From Agapetus fuscipes (taxonomy: Eukaryota > Arthropoda > Insecta > Trichoptera > Glossosomatidae), in contig OX637351.1 of NCBI GenBank assembly GCA_951799405.1, forward strand, positions 3,628,251-3,692,250: DNA of 64,000 nt. The letters run 5' to 3'. Position numbers and translations under genes: made by a program. Below, one piece after another: positions 9,397-19,672 of this stretch (position 1 is the first letter of the stretch; the number at the start of each line of letters is the position of its first letter). The notes beneath the pieces are model-generated. The model had not been told where the DNA came from and made no database searches. It saw only the letters and a program-made list of their open reading frames with translations.

Positions 9397-9918
9397 ATTA
9401 TAGATTCGGTCGCCCAGGCTTACATGTCTGGCGATACCGCCATTGAAAAAGAAAAAAAAAAAATGTTTGAGAAAGTGTTTTTAAATATCAGTGGTATCCA
9501 AATTGTAATAATTTATCAGATTGGTGTAGAAGCCTAGAAAGGGAAGGGAATATTATGTAGAGTGAGAGGGGGGGGAGGGTTATATGGAAAAGGTGAGAAT
9601 TCCCCTATTGCAAAGTTGTCTGAAAAATTACGAGTAGGTACTCTTTCTACTGCCGGCAATGCCTTGCGCACATGGGTATATTATTGGCAGTCAGTTTTCT
9701 CAGCTGTCATTCTTTTCCTTGTCTACTACGAGGTTAGGTTAGGTTTATGAGGCTTACAAGTAATACTGTAAAAATGATTTACTTTTCCAAATGACACAAG
9801 GGAAGAGCGAAAATATAGCAAATATTATTTGAGATTTTTGTAAACGATTTACACGTTCCTTTGATATATTCAGAGTGTCAGCTTTCTTGCTTATCTTCAC
9901 TTTACGGTCATTTTTTTT
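9397..9918 (+). other. unassigned, with a degenerate LINE-A tail at about 9738-9850
   Basis: 9397-9470 resembles the 3' end of some LINE (GGTCGCCCAGGCTTACATG then an A-rich run). 9562-9750 is an open frame of 62 codons with no recognised motif. 9738-9850 keeps GAGGCTTACAAGTAATACTGTAAAAATG-like tail traces. Confidence 0.35.
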
Positions 9919-10487
9919 CATGTCATGTTTTCTGGCGTAACCACCTGTTTTCATGTCATGTTTTCTGGCGTAACCACCTGTTTTCATGTCATGTTTTCTG
10001 GCGTAACCACCTGTTTTCTGGCGTAACCACCTGTTTTCATGTCATGTTTTCTGGCGTAACCACCTGTTTTCTGGCGTAACCACCTGTTTTCATGTCATGT
10101 TTTCTGGCGTAACCACCTGTTTTCTGGCGTAACCACCTGTTTTCATGTCATGTTTTCTGGCGTAACCACCTGTTTTCTGGCGTAACCACCTGTTTTCATG
10201 TCATGTTTTCTGGCGTAACCACCTGTTTTCTGGCGTAACCACCTGTTTTCATGTCATGTTTTCTGGCGTAACCACCTGTTTTCTGGCGTAACCACCTGTT
10301 TTCATGTCATGTTTTCTGGCGTAACCACCTGTTTTCTGGCGTAACCACCTGTTTTCATGTCATGTTTTCTGGCGTAACCACCTGTTTTCATGTCATGTTT
10401 TCTGGCGTAACCACCTGTTTTCATGTCATGTTTTCTGGCGTAACCACCTGTTTTCATGTCATGTTTTCTGGCGTAACCACCCTGTTT
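9919..10487. repeat. minisatellite with 33 bp and 20 bp units in higher-order array
   Basis: Unit A is 33 bp (starts CATGTCATGTTTTCTGGCG) and unit B is A lacking its first 13 bases (20 bp, starts CTGGCGTAACCACC). The order is A, A, then seven AB pairs (53 bp period), then four A: thirteen A and seven B units. Units are almost identical, so the array is young. Because 33 is divisible by 3, repetitive open frames appear on both strands; these are not genes. Confidence 0.95.
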
Positions 10488-11184
10488 CGGGCGTCCACTG
10501 CCTTGTGCACCGTCTGTGTCTGTACGACCACATTTAAATTCACGAAATCAATACTTTACTTTTGATTGTGCTGGTGCAGAGTCCGGGTAACATTTATCAA
10601 GCCACATTAACAAAAGAAGCTTCAATCAAAACACTTTATCTCTCAAAAAAAGTCCGATAGCTGTCAAATTTATACACGTATCTTTTGAAGGTCTTACTAA
10701 TAAATATTTCACTGACTACTGACAACCAAATAACTGGTAATCGGCGCCTCCTGTGCTGTCGAACCCTGAACTTTTAACTGAGTTTTACAGTTAGGACGTG
10801 ATCATCACCAGACAGTTTGTTACACTCAGGGGAGGTTTAAATGAATTTACATACAATTATGAAATACACCATTTCATATTAAAAGTTTATTCCTATGGAA
10901 ATAATTTACGAGTATATCTAAAGTTGATTTGCATGATATATTTTTTTATCCAAAAAGGTTTTTTTAAGTTGAAGTGTTTTATGCAAAAAGTTTATTCGAA
11001 GATATTTTTACCGAAAAAGTTGATTTGAATTGTTTGTTCAAGTTTATTCTATTAAAGTAATGTGTTTTTTTAATCGATGTGATATAATAAACAAATAATG
11101 TACAAAATTATTACTCATTTTTATTTTTGAATAAATAATGTCATATTTGTCTTTCGCACTGTTGGCGATTTCACAAATGTAAAC
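10488..11184. other. unassigned sequence
   Basis: Moderately complex then AT-rich DNA. Open frame 10798-11028 has no recognised motif. Confidence 0.35.
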
Positions 11185-11978
11185 GCAATTGCGATACTTT
11201 ATAAGTCCTTAGTCCGTAGTCAGCTGGAGTTCAATTCCCAAATATGGTCTCCCAGTTACAATGTCCACATCAACAATATGGAGCGGATCCAACGTAAATT
11301 TTTAAGGTTCATAAATTACAAATTGGGTATACCTCGACATGATTTAGATTACGAAAATTTGAAGATAAGATTACACATTGAATCTCTTGAGGACAGAAGA
11401 ATTATTGGTGATTTGATTTTATTGTTTAAAATCATTAATAATTGTTTTGACAACCCTGATTTGCTGCAGCTCATAAAATTCCGTATACCTACGCGATGTA
11501 CTAGAAATCGCGAGTTGTTCTATATATAGACAACCATAATACAAATTATATAAGATCGACAATAATTCCCCGCTTACATCGACTGGGCAATGAATATTTG
11601 TCGGATATTGACATATTTAATTTGGATCTCGCTTCATTTAGGACTTTGTTAAAAAAAAAAATCCTCCAGTTGCTAGTTTTTAATTCGTTGTATTTGATGA
11701 TTAAATGATTGTTCTATTATTTGTAAAAAATCTTTAATTTTGTTTATGTTTTGTTTAGTTATAGTTGCTATTTTAAAGTTTTTATTGTTTGTATATGGTT
11801 AACAGTTTAAGATTTTATAGAAGTTTTATAGTTTTCCCTTTTTTAAGCTTATATAGAGTTTTTACTTTTATTTTCTTTTAATGTATTTTTTGTTTATTTG
11901 TAAAAGGCAAAAACTGTTTTTGATTTAAATATGTACTTATTTTGTAAAAGGCTTATGCCGTATAATAAATAAATAAAT
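11185..11978 (+). pseudogene. LINE-G (jockey-like) ORF2 C-terminus and 3' UTR
   Basis: From about 11185 the frame reads ILYKSLVRSQLEFNSQIW and continues through MERIQRKFLRFINYK to a stop at 11529, the typical C-terminal region of jockey-clade LINE polymerases. The following 3' UTR ends GGCTTATGCCGTATAATAAATAAATAAAT at 11978. The catalytic core is absent (5' truncation). Confidence 0.75.
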
Positions 11979-12393
11979 ATTCCTTGACTTATAGATCGTA
12001 TTCCTTGGCTTATAGGTTGGTATTTTCCTTGATTTATAGGTTGGTATGAAGCTGACCACCCATACTGTAAAAAAGGGACACTTTGCCAGTATCACCCCTG
12101 TTTCAGGGAAGGTCGGCAAAAGTCGCAGGCTTTATGTTCATTTGAGGTTTGAATCTAATTTTTAAGTACACATTCAGCATTTTGTAAGCGCGAACTACAC
12201 GTGTTTGTTTGTGGGACAGACACGTATAAGTTCGCGCCGCCCGTGGACTTACAATATAAAAACCCAAATCTCAAATGAACATACACCCTGCAACCCTAGC
12301 CGACATTCCCTGAAACAGAGGTGACATCGGCAAAGTGAACCATTTTCTACAGCATGGGTGGTAAGCCGCATACCAACCTATAAGTCAAGAATA
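11979..12393. mobile_element. two LINE-A tails in tail-to-tail palindrome
   Basis: A plus-strand tail (11979-12216, its start triplicated as TTCCTTG.CTTATAG) meets a minus-strand tail (12217-12393) at TTTGTGGG/ACAGACACG. Both lack the terminal (GATTA)n, and there is practically no spacer. Confidence 0.75.
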
Positions 12394-12616
12394 CATTATA
12401 TACATGTAAATATTCTCATAATTAATATACAACTGAACGCAACCAGGGGTGTATTTTCCATTATTGACGCCCATGTAAATTACCTTATTAAGTCTTGTTG
12501 GTGTCCGGATCAGTTAACTGATGTCCGGCAATCAATTATCAAATGCCTAGTCCACCCCTGAACGTGTGCGATATGCCTCATTGATAGAGTAGAAACAAAA
12601 AGTGTAGGAACGGGTG
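12394..12616. other. unassigned sequence
   Basis: No recognised feature. Confidence 0.3.
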
Positions 12617-13260
12617 AAATTGTGGGGAAATCGGTTATTGTATCGGTGAAATTTGTTATTAAAACACAGTAAACATGAGGTGAAAGTTTGTTAAAAATGT
12701 GTTGAAAATGGCAGAAGAATATGTTGAAATTATGGTAAAATTGTGGTGAAATCAGGGTTTTAATTTGTAATTAAATTACATTAAACATGAGGTGAAAGTA
12801 AGTTGAAAATGTGTTAAAAATGGCGGAAGAATATGGTGAAATTGTGGTGAAATTGTGGTAAAATTGTGGTGAAATCAATGTTTAAATTTGTTATTTAAAC
12901 ACTGTAAACATGAGGTGAAAGTTTGTTAAAAATGTGTTGAAAATGGCAGAAGAATATGTTGAAATTATGGTAAAATTGTGGTGAAATCAGGGTTTTAATT
13001 TGTGATTAAATATCATTAAACATGAGGTGAAAGTAGGTTGAAAATGTGTTAAAAATGGCGGAAAAATATGGTGAAATTGTGGTGAAATTGTGGTAAAATT
13101 GTGGTGAAATCAATGTTTAAATTTGTTATTAAAACACTGTAAACATGAGGTGAAAGTTTGTTGAAAATGTCGGAAGAATGTGGTAAAATTGTGAGGAAAA
13201 CGTAGTTGAATTGTGATGAAAACATAGTGGAATTATGTCCAAAATTTTGGGCCATAATGG
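12617..13260. repeat. satellite-like array, 235 bp dimeric period
   Basis: The marker AAACATGAGGTGAAAGT occurs at 12671, 12783, 12906, 13018 and 13141, spaced 112, 123, 112 and 123 bp. Alternating monomers differ consistently (GCAGAAG versus GCGGAAG and neighbouring blocks), giving a 235 bp higher-order unit. Internally it is made of shorter GTGGTGAAATT-type motifs. Confidence 0.85.
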
Positions 13261-14174
13261 TTAAATTTTAGTGAAAGTGTGTTGAAATTGTGATAAAATC
13301 GTAGTGAAGTAAAGTTGAAAATGTTTTAAAATGTGATGATATTACAATTATTTTTTGAGAGAATGTATTGACAATGTGGTAAAAATATTCCGCATGAGGA
13401 AATTGTGTGAAAGAATAAATGAAAACGTTATAAAAATATGACATTTTTTTTTAACTAGTTGTGAAATTGTGATGATATTTTTGTAAAGTTGTGTTAAAAA
13501 TATGGTAGAAATTCGGGTGAAAATAATGTACGGAAGTTTAGGACAATTGAGTTAAAAATGAGATTTTGTAATGCGGTGAAAAATGTATGGGACTCAATGG
13601 GCATTGTTGAAACGTCCGTTATGTTTAACATGTCATAAACATGTTAAACAAACAAAAGTTGTCATTTACTGCATAACAAACAGTGGGTGCTCATTATAAG
13701 CATGCATTTGAACGAGTTGTTTTTATACAAACAAAAACATTCATAATTTCAATGAATATAATATTTTGTAGTGGGAAATTATTAAACCAATATAATAAAA
13801 TCGTTTGTAATTGTAAATACAGCGTCAAAAAATGAAATTAAAATGTTTTTCTACATTTACCTCATATTATGTAGATGTATGTAGTAATGTAGACAACTCG
13901 GTGACAATTTGTCCACATGACAATTCGCCATAAGGACATTTCAGTCACGGACAACTCTGTCACATACATAACAATTTATGATTCAAGAACATATGGTCAT
14001 GATTTTAGTTGGAGTTCTTTTTAAATTAAACTAAATTGTTTTCAATTTATTTTACACGGTTTGGTTCACAATTTACAACAATCGACAATCACTGCTTATT
14101 GGTTTTCACGGCAAAATGCTTGAAGCGACTAATCTACTGATGCCATTTTCAGTAAGTTTTCGTATAGATTATAG
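13261..14174. other. decayed satellite flank and unassigned sequence
   Basis: 13261-13620 still shows scattered GTGAAATTGTG-type motifs like the preceding array. 14020-14165 resembles 33560-33730 (TTTGGTTCAC, GATTTTCACG), suggesting an unclassified repeat. No gene seen. Confidence 0.4.
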
Positions 14175-14470
14175 GTGTCGATGATGATGATGATGATGAG
14201 TTGATGATTTCTTTATAGCGCCGTTTCGTGATGTAGTCACTCCAAGGGCGCTGGTGCAAACGATGCCAGAAATTTGCTTGTCTTCAGTGCGTTCCGGAAC
14301 TTTCCATGGTCCTCTAGCTCTCTCACATGATGTGGCAGGTGGTTCCAGGCCAGAGGGCCAGCAACTGCAAAAGCACGCTATCCAAACATTGAGTTAACTC
14401 TTCTTATAGGTTCTTCAATCCTTGATTTGGCTCCAGTCTCAGCCGAGCGATATAACGGTGTCGATTGTAC
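14175..14470 (-). pseudogene. LINE-C (L2/CR1-like) C-terminus and 3' end
   Basis: In minus sense reads AFAVAGPLAWNHLPHHVREL...FRNALKTSKFLASF, a hallmark of L2/CR1-type LINE C-termini, then a stop and a 3' end GCGCCCTTGGAGTGAC...GGCGCTATAAA with (ATC)n tail at 14180-14200. Further upstream codons to about 14470 are decayed. Confidence 0.7.
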
Positions 14471-14990
14471 AACCTCCCTATGGCATGCCTCAGAAATGCC
14501 GGTTAATTCTACAACTGAACGACTTGATTGATGTTCATTGCAGCGTACTGTTGGCTTTAACGCGCTGTCCTCAGTTCCATTCTCTCTCCCATGACTTGAA
14601 CTAGATGATTTCGTTATCTACAACAATCCCCCCATATGACAAACACATGAGAACTGAAACCAAGGCCCGAATACACCAGGCTTGCGTCAGACCAGAGATG
14701 ACGTACATATGTGGACATATACAAGACCCGACACAGCAAGAACAGGGAAAGCCTGCGCAGGGATTATGTATTTCTGCCAAACCATTGTATCAGGCTCTTC
14801 AACCAATAGTATATACTTCTCATTTTTATTATGTGTCCGATATAAACCAGTTTTTTACTTTTAATGGGCATTGTTAAGAATCCGGACGGGGATTGGGAAT
14901 CCGGATAAAGGAGAAACACCGGAGAGGACTACAACTCGCAGAAATCAAAGTCGCGGTTTTTAACACGCCATATGCTATACATATATGTCG
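14471..14990. other. unassigned, with a small dispersed repeat at about 14878-14980
   Basis: The 14878-14980 block (CTACAACTCGCAGAAATCAA...AACACGCCAT) recurs at 45740-45840 (+) and 47450-47510 (-), so it is a dispersed repeat. The rest is unrecognised. Confidence 0.4.
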
Positions 14991-15475
14991 ACCGGTCCGT
15001 AGCTCAGTGGTAACACTGCGGACTCTGAATGGGAAGGTTGTGGGTTCGATTCCCGGCGGAGCACAAAAAATATACCATTTATATTTCAAATTTGCTCTTC
15101 GCTCGGTTGAAAAATTCATAAAACCTTTACCAATGACCGGTCACCAAAGGTCCATCCAGCCTTACAGCAACTGGGGTTTGCTTGAGAATTGGTGCTTTGT
15201 AGCGACGACGATCAGGCTCGAAAAAAGGTCGATAGCTCAATTGGTAGAATGCTTGCATTCCATGCCAAGAGCAAGGGTTCGATCTCCAAGTTTTACTCAG
15301 CCTTCACAATAAAATGAGAACCAGCCCCCCCGGGAGCTGGAAAACCCCCACTTCAACTAAAAGTGGTTGGTGTGAGGCCGGCCCCCTTACCTGTAAAAAT
15401 AAATAGGTCCCGAAGCGCCACATGCGACCCCTTCGGGGATAACGCAGGCAAGAAGTTACACTATATTTGTAGCTT
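14991..15475 (+). mobile_element. SINE1-SINE2 head-to-tail composite
   Basis: SINE1 (14991-15218) has A-box GTAGCTCAGTGG and B-box GGTTCGATTCC but stops at GACGACGATCAGGCTCG. SINE2 (15226-15475) follows after an A-run, starting GGTCGATAGCTCAATTGG with B-box-like GGTTCGATCTCC and the GAGAACCAGCCCC...CTTCGGGGATAACGC body. The same junction occurs at 17216 and, inverted, at 31564. Confidence 0.75.
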
Positions 15476-15831
15476 AGTTGCGAGTTGCGAAAATATGCTA
15501 GTCGAAATTTACAAAATTTCTCCTTTTTTCAAGGTCGATCTTCATTCGTTTTTTTTTTCAATTTCATATTCAAACTCCATTCGATATTTAAATTTTCCTG
15601 TGCTCTTAACTCTCCCTATATACTTATTAAAATTCTTTCGTTACTACTCATATATTCTTAATAGTATCATGGCTCTTTGCAAATCAAAATGAAGTCAATC
15701 GTGAAAACCTTAAAATCTATTCCATCATGCTATTGCACAGCCGTGTCAGTTAGATCAGTGTCCCGCAAAGCGTGTCACGTTTCACACTGGTGTAACGTGG
15801 TCATCAGTTGGTGTGCCGCGGAAAAAAGTCA

Positions 15832-15905
15832 AGATGATAATGATGATGATGGATGATTTCTTTCCTGTGGCGCCATTTAATGGTCCAGGACCATCTCAAG
15901 GTTTT
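15832..15905 (-). mobile_element. LINE-C tail fragment inside the hAT relic
   Basis: (GATGAT)n followed by GGATGATTTCTTT and TGGCGCCATTT matches the LINE-C 3' end in antisense. Confidence 0.5.
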
Positions 15906-16324
15906 GTTAGCAGAAAAAACGAACTGTTATTTTCCTAAGTGTGACCTGCAACCTATGGACTGGGTACGGAATCCATTCTCAGATAACATTCTTCTTGGAC
16001 ACTTACCGATAAACGAGCAGGAAGAATTCATGGAGCTAAAAACTGATCGGACATTAAAACTAAAATTTTCCGAAGTAGAGGTAGCACATTTTTGGCTGCA
16101 TATAAAAAATGAGTATCCACTGCTTTCAAAGCGTGCTGTTGCAATTCTATTACCATTTGTCTCACCTACTTATGCGAATTGGGATTTTCAACTCTCACTA
16201 CTATTAAATCGAAAAAAAGAGAGCGCCTGAGGACGATCAATCAAGAGATGAGAGCAGCCTTATCAACGATTGCTCCAAATTTTGATCGCCTGTGCTCAGT
16301 TAAACAGGCTCACATTTCTCACTA
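15906..16324 (+). pseudogene. hAT transposase C-terminal fragment, frameshifted
   Basis: Frame to 16230 encodes DWVRNPFS, EEFMELKTDRTLKLKFSEVE, FWLHIKNEYPLLSKRAVAIL, as in ZBED/SCAND3-type hAT transposases with a C-terminal dimerisation region. The frame breaks in the A7 run at 16211-16217; a one-base shift would continue with RERLRTINQEM...SVKQAHISH to a stop at about 16324. The catalytic N-terminal part is missing, so it is dead. Confidence 0.75.
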
Positions 16325-16689
16325 AACATCTTTTCATATTAGGTATATTGATTTTAGTAATAAATAAATATTAAATAGTCATTGCTTTTTTCTTTGGTGT
16401 ACCTATACAAAATTTTGATTTGATAGGTGTACCTTGAACACAAAGAGTTTGCGGAACACTGTGTTAGCTGATACATGACAATGATATGTTCTGGACACGG
16501 CATTGTTATGTAAGCCCGGCAATTGAATGATCCAGGGGTGGAAGGGACGGAGGGTGGTCCTAGTGTTGGTTTTACATCAATTACCCACTGCCTTTGACAG
16601 ACACAATTAATGAGGGCGGTACACTGAACATCCATTCTTGCAGGACCGTTTCAAAAAGTTATTTTGGAAAAAAAATATATAAATTAATA

Positions 16690-17125
16690 TTTACCAATAA
16701 CCGGTCACCAAGCATGACCAATGCTCTCTACGTCTTCGAAAGGAAAATACTTCGACGTATTTATGATCCAATAAAGGACAGAAACATATGCCGAAGAAGA
16801 TATAACTCCGAATTGTATAGGAAGCTGTACCAGGACGCTGATGTGGTCCGCTCAATAAAGGTCAACAGACTGCATTGGCTGGGGCACATTCAGCGAATGG
16901 ACCATCGGAGCCTGGAGGAGACGATTGTGATGACGAACCCGGAGGGACGCCGGACAGTGGGAAGACCACGTTCAAGATGGCTGAATGGAGTGGTGGCGGA
17001 TTGCCGTGCAGTGGGAATGTGGGACTGGAGGAGAAAGACGCTGGATAGACAGCGCTGGCAGCGGTTGCTGAGGGAGACCAAGACCCACACCCGGTTGTCG
17101 TGCCAATGAAGATGATGATGAATGA
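16690..17125 (+). pseudogene. LINE-E (RTE-like) ORF2 C-terminus
   Basis: Encodes LYVFERKILRRIYDPI, LHWLGHIQRMD, VGRPRSRWLNGV and DRQRWQRLLRETKTHTRLSCQ-stop at 17109, the standard C-terminal end of RTE-like polymerases. A short (GATGAT)n tail at 17107-17123 follows. 5'-truncated; the upstream part of the open frame (16594-16690) is unrelated. Confidence 0.75.
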
Positions 17126-17470
17126 GCGGTCACTAAAGGTCCATCCACCCTTACAGCAACTGGGTATTGCTTGTGAATTGGCGCTTTGTAGCGACGACGA
17201 CCAAGCTCGTAAAAAGGTCGATAGCTCAATTGGTAGAATGCTTGCATTTCATGCCGAGAGCAAGGGTTCGATCTCAAGGCTTACTCAGCCTTCACAAGAA
17301 ATAAGTACCAGCCCCCTCGGGAGCTGGGAAACCCCCACTTCAACTGAAGTGTTTGGCGTGGGGCCGGCCCCCTTACCTATAAAAATAAATAGATTCCACT
17401 CGCCACATGTGAAGCTCTTCGGGGATAACGTGTCTAGATGTTACACTATATGTGTAGCTTAGTTGCGTTT
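17126..17470 (+). mobile_element. SINE1 (3' half)-SINE2 composite
   Basis: GCGGTCACTAAAGGTCC...GACGACCAAGCTCG (SINE1) joins SINE2 at AAAAAGGTCGATAGCTCAATTGG (17213-17235). SINE2 ends at TATGTGTAGCTTAG about 17462. Confidence 0.75.
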
Positions 17471-17797
17471 TTTTTTTTGCGTTATCCTGGATCCGCCCCT
17501 GTTGAGGTCCAGTTCTGACCGCACGAGATGGATGTGAAAATAATAAAACGGGCGTGTTTGTGATACGCCTCATTGGACATGTGAATAGTGAATATTGTAG
17601 CAGAACCGTCATTAAACGTGGCCTAGCATCGTCTACTCGTATATTGCGTACATCGTTTAAAAAAACATTATTTTGTAAAAAACACTAAGTGCCAATCTGG
17701 TGTTTTTTTTTTAAAAAAAATTCTGTTATTTGAAAGAAATGGCGGTTGATCTGTAATGTTGGCGGCTAGGACAAGGGTTGTTTAAATTAGAATTTTG

Positions 17798-18016
17798 CAT
17801 TTCATTGATTGTAGAGGCATTAACTTTGTAATCGTTTATCTTAAAAGATAAAAAGTAAAAACAACTTTGTTTTCGATTACTATGAGTATATTTCAATTCC
17901 ACAACCGGTTTCGCAGACATCCGTTCGCATCATCAGATGGTTAAATTAATTTAACCAGATATATTTTAAAATAGATTCAAAATAATAGTAAACAAAATGG
18001 TTTTTACTTTTATCTT
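17798..18016. mobile_element. hammerhead-motif inverted-repeat insertion
   Basis: 219 bp insert flanked by TTAGAATTTTG (17787-17797) and TTAGAATTCTG (18017-18027). Imperfect inverted arms (AAAAGATAAAA) lie at about 17842-17890 and 17966-18016. Between them 17899-17940, read on the minus strand, has CUGAUGA, a stem with UGC/GCG, GAAA and CCGGUUGUGG; CCAU/GUGG can form stem I. A 20 bp palindrome TGGTTAAATTAATTTAACCA sits beside it. Confidence 0.6.
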
Positions 18017-18049
18017 TTAGAATTCTGTATTTGTTTTGATGCTTATACT

Positions 18050-18466
18050 TGTTACGATTTTTGGGGTTCGAAAGTCTTTCAATTAACAACACTGATCTTC
18101 TTTTACAGTTATTTATTTTACACTTTCAAATTTATTTTAACAAAGACAGTCTCGATTATTCCATTACACTGGTTTTAGTTCACTGGTCAAATTGGTTCGA
18201 TGTATGGGTGAAGCTCACAGATGACTGACTCTAGTGCAAGCAATAAGCGTCTTATATACTCTTCACAACAGTATTATCTAGAAACTATATTCGCTAGACA
18301 GTTCCAGAATTAAGGAAAGATTCAAGTAGGTACGTAGTAATCATTATTTCTAGACGCTTCAAGTACTTTATTTAATTATTCCTACCCACACATACTTATG
18401 AGGATTCCTATTACATAGCAATAACTAATACCTATACTTATTTTAATATTACTTATTTACATAACA
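18050..18466. mobile_element. candidate solo LTR
   Basis: Begins TGTTACG and ends CATAACA within a LINE-A 3' UTR. Contains TTATATAC (possible TATA box, about 18252) and AATAAG. Target duplication is unclear (ATACT/ATATA). Classification as LTR rests on ends and on the clean interruption of the LINE. Confidence 0.45.
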
Positions 18467-18748
18467 ATATATTATTTGTGATTTAAAAAAATTAACTTTT
18501 TCTTAATAATGTTTTTTGACTTATAGTTTGGTATGTGGCTGGCCACCCATGCTTTGCCAATGTCATCCCTGTTTCAGGGAAGGACTGACAAGACAAGAGT
18601 TACAGGGTTCATTTGAGATTTGGGTTTTTATGTTGTAGGTTCCCATGCGGCATGTTTAAGCGCGAACTTATACGTATCTGCTTGTCGGAATATATTTAAT
18701 TATAAATCTTATTTGTAATATATTTTTGAAACTTTGATTATAGATTAT

Positions 18749-19102
18749 AGTACAAAAAAATAAAAAAAAAGCTTAAATATATTTTTTAGTCGTACTGTAA
18801 TATTTCTTCACGAATAAAAATCAGCAAGTACGAAAACGATATTTTTCCGATCTTCTTTCGGAAGCAGTCAAAGAAATAACTGAGCGAATTATATGTGCCC
18901 ATTAAAACTCCGGCACACTCAGGTATACGGGCAAGAATGAGAAGCCAAATTTTCACCAGCTTCCCAGGAATTGCCCGTGTACGCTTTTGTGAAATATCTC
19001 GAGCGTTATGCTTGAAGAGCTCTCGGTAGAGATGCGAATCCCGACAACCGGTAATGGACTCCGTACATCCAAAATATCCAGAGGCTATGTGATATCACTA
19101 TT
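18749..19102. other. unassigned sequence
   Basis: No recognised repeat or gene. Confidence 0.35.
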
Positions 19103-19345
19103 CTAATCTAATCTAATCTAAGTTGCAAAGATAGATTAGATTAGACCCCTGTCTCAGGGAAGGACGGCAAGAGTTGCAGGGTGTATGTCCATTTGAGATT
19201 TGGTTTTTGTGTTGTAGGTTCACAGGGCTAGGGTGACATTGGCAAAATGAATCATTTTCACAGCATGGGTGGTCAGCCGCATATCGACCTGTAAGTCAAG
19301 GAACATACACAACAAATTACATTTTTTAAATCAATAAATAACGTC
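19103..19345. mobile_element. rearranged cluster of LINE-A tail pieces in both orientations
   Basis: Minus-sense terminal repeat (19104-19133), plus-sense GATTAGATTAGA, plus-sense mid-tail (19145-19226) and minus-sense tail start (19228-19345) are joined without intervening sequence. Confidence 0.6.
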
Positions 19346-19672
19346 ACCCGTACAAATAAATGAATTACCAATTTTCAGAGATTTTTTCTAGTTAACAGCA
19401 TTTTTTATTCAAAACGAACATCAATCGCCTGCTTCCTTGCATCACCTCACGACAGAAACAACAATTCAAGCAACACCTCTGCGGCACCCTTCCAGGGTGA
19501 CATAGACCCCCAAGGCTTTCAATAATTTAAGAGCCTCCCCCATACAAGATTCCTTAAAAAAAAGGGCCCGGTCGATAGCTCAGTTGGTCGAGTGCTTGCA
19601 TTCCATGCCGAGATCTCGGTTCGAATCCTACCGAGGGTGTCAAGAATAATTTCCCGTTTCGGTGTTTATTTC

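Larger units (their letters stand above)
15756..16461 (+). mobile_element. hAT DNA transposon relic
   Basis: Ends CAGTGTCCCGCAAA (15756) and the inverse of CAGTGTTCCGCAAA (16461) are hAT-type terminal inverted repeats. Flanks AGTTAGAT (15748-15755) and TGTTAGCT (16462-16469) fit an 8 bp target duplication with two mismatches. About 700 bp remain, holding only the transposase C-terminus. Confidence 0.75.
17720..18748 (+). mobile_element. LINE-A copy interrupted by two later insertions
   Basis: ORF2 end (GAAAGAAATGGCGGTTGATC, 17733-) and 3' UTR run into an inverted-repeat insertion (17798-18016), resume at TTAGAATTCTGTATTTG, are cut again by a candidate solo LTR (18050-18466), then continue with TTATTTGTGATTT and the tail 18508-18748 ending GATTATAGATTATAG. 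Confidence 0.7.

Noticed and set aside
9754..10565. Repetitive open frames across the 9.9-10.5 kb array, and a CRISPR reading of the array
   Set aside because: The 33 bp unit is divisible by 3, so frames are open by arithmetic; the segments between repeats are not unique spacers, so it is not CRISPR.
19567..19640. tRNA gene from the SINE2 head (and other SINE heads)
   Set aside because: A- and B-boxes are present but acceptor stem pairing is lost and a SINE body follows.
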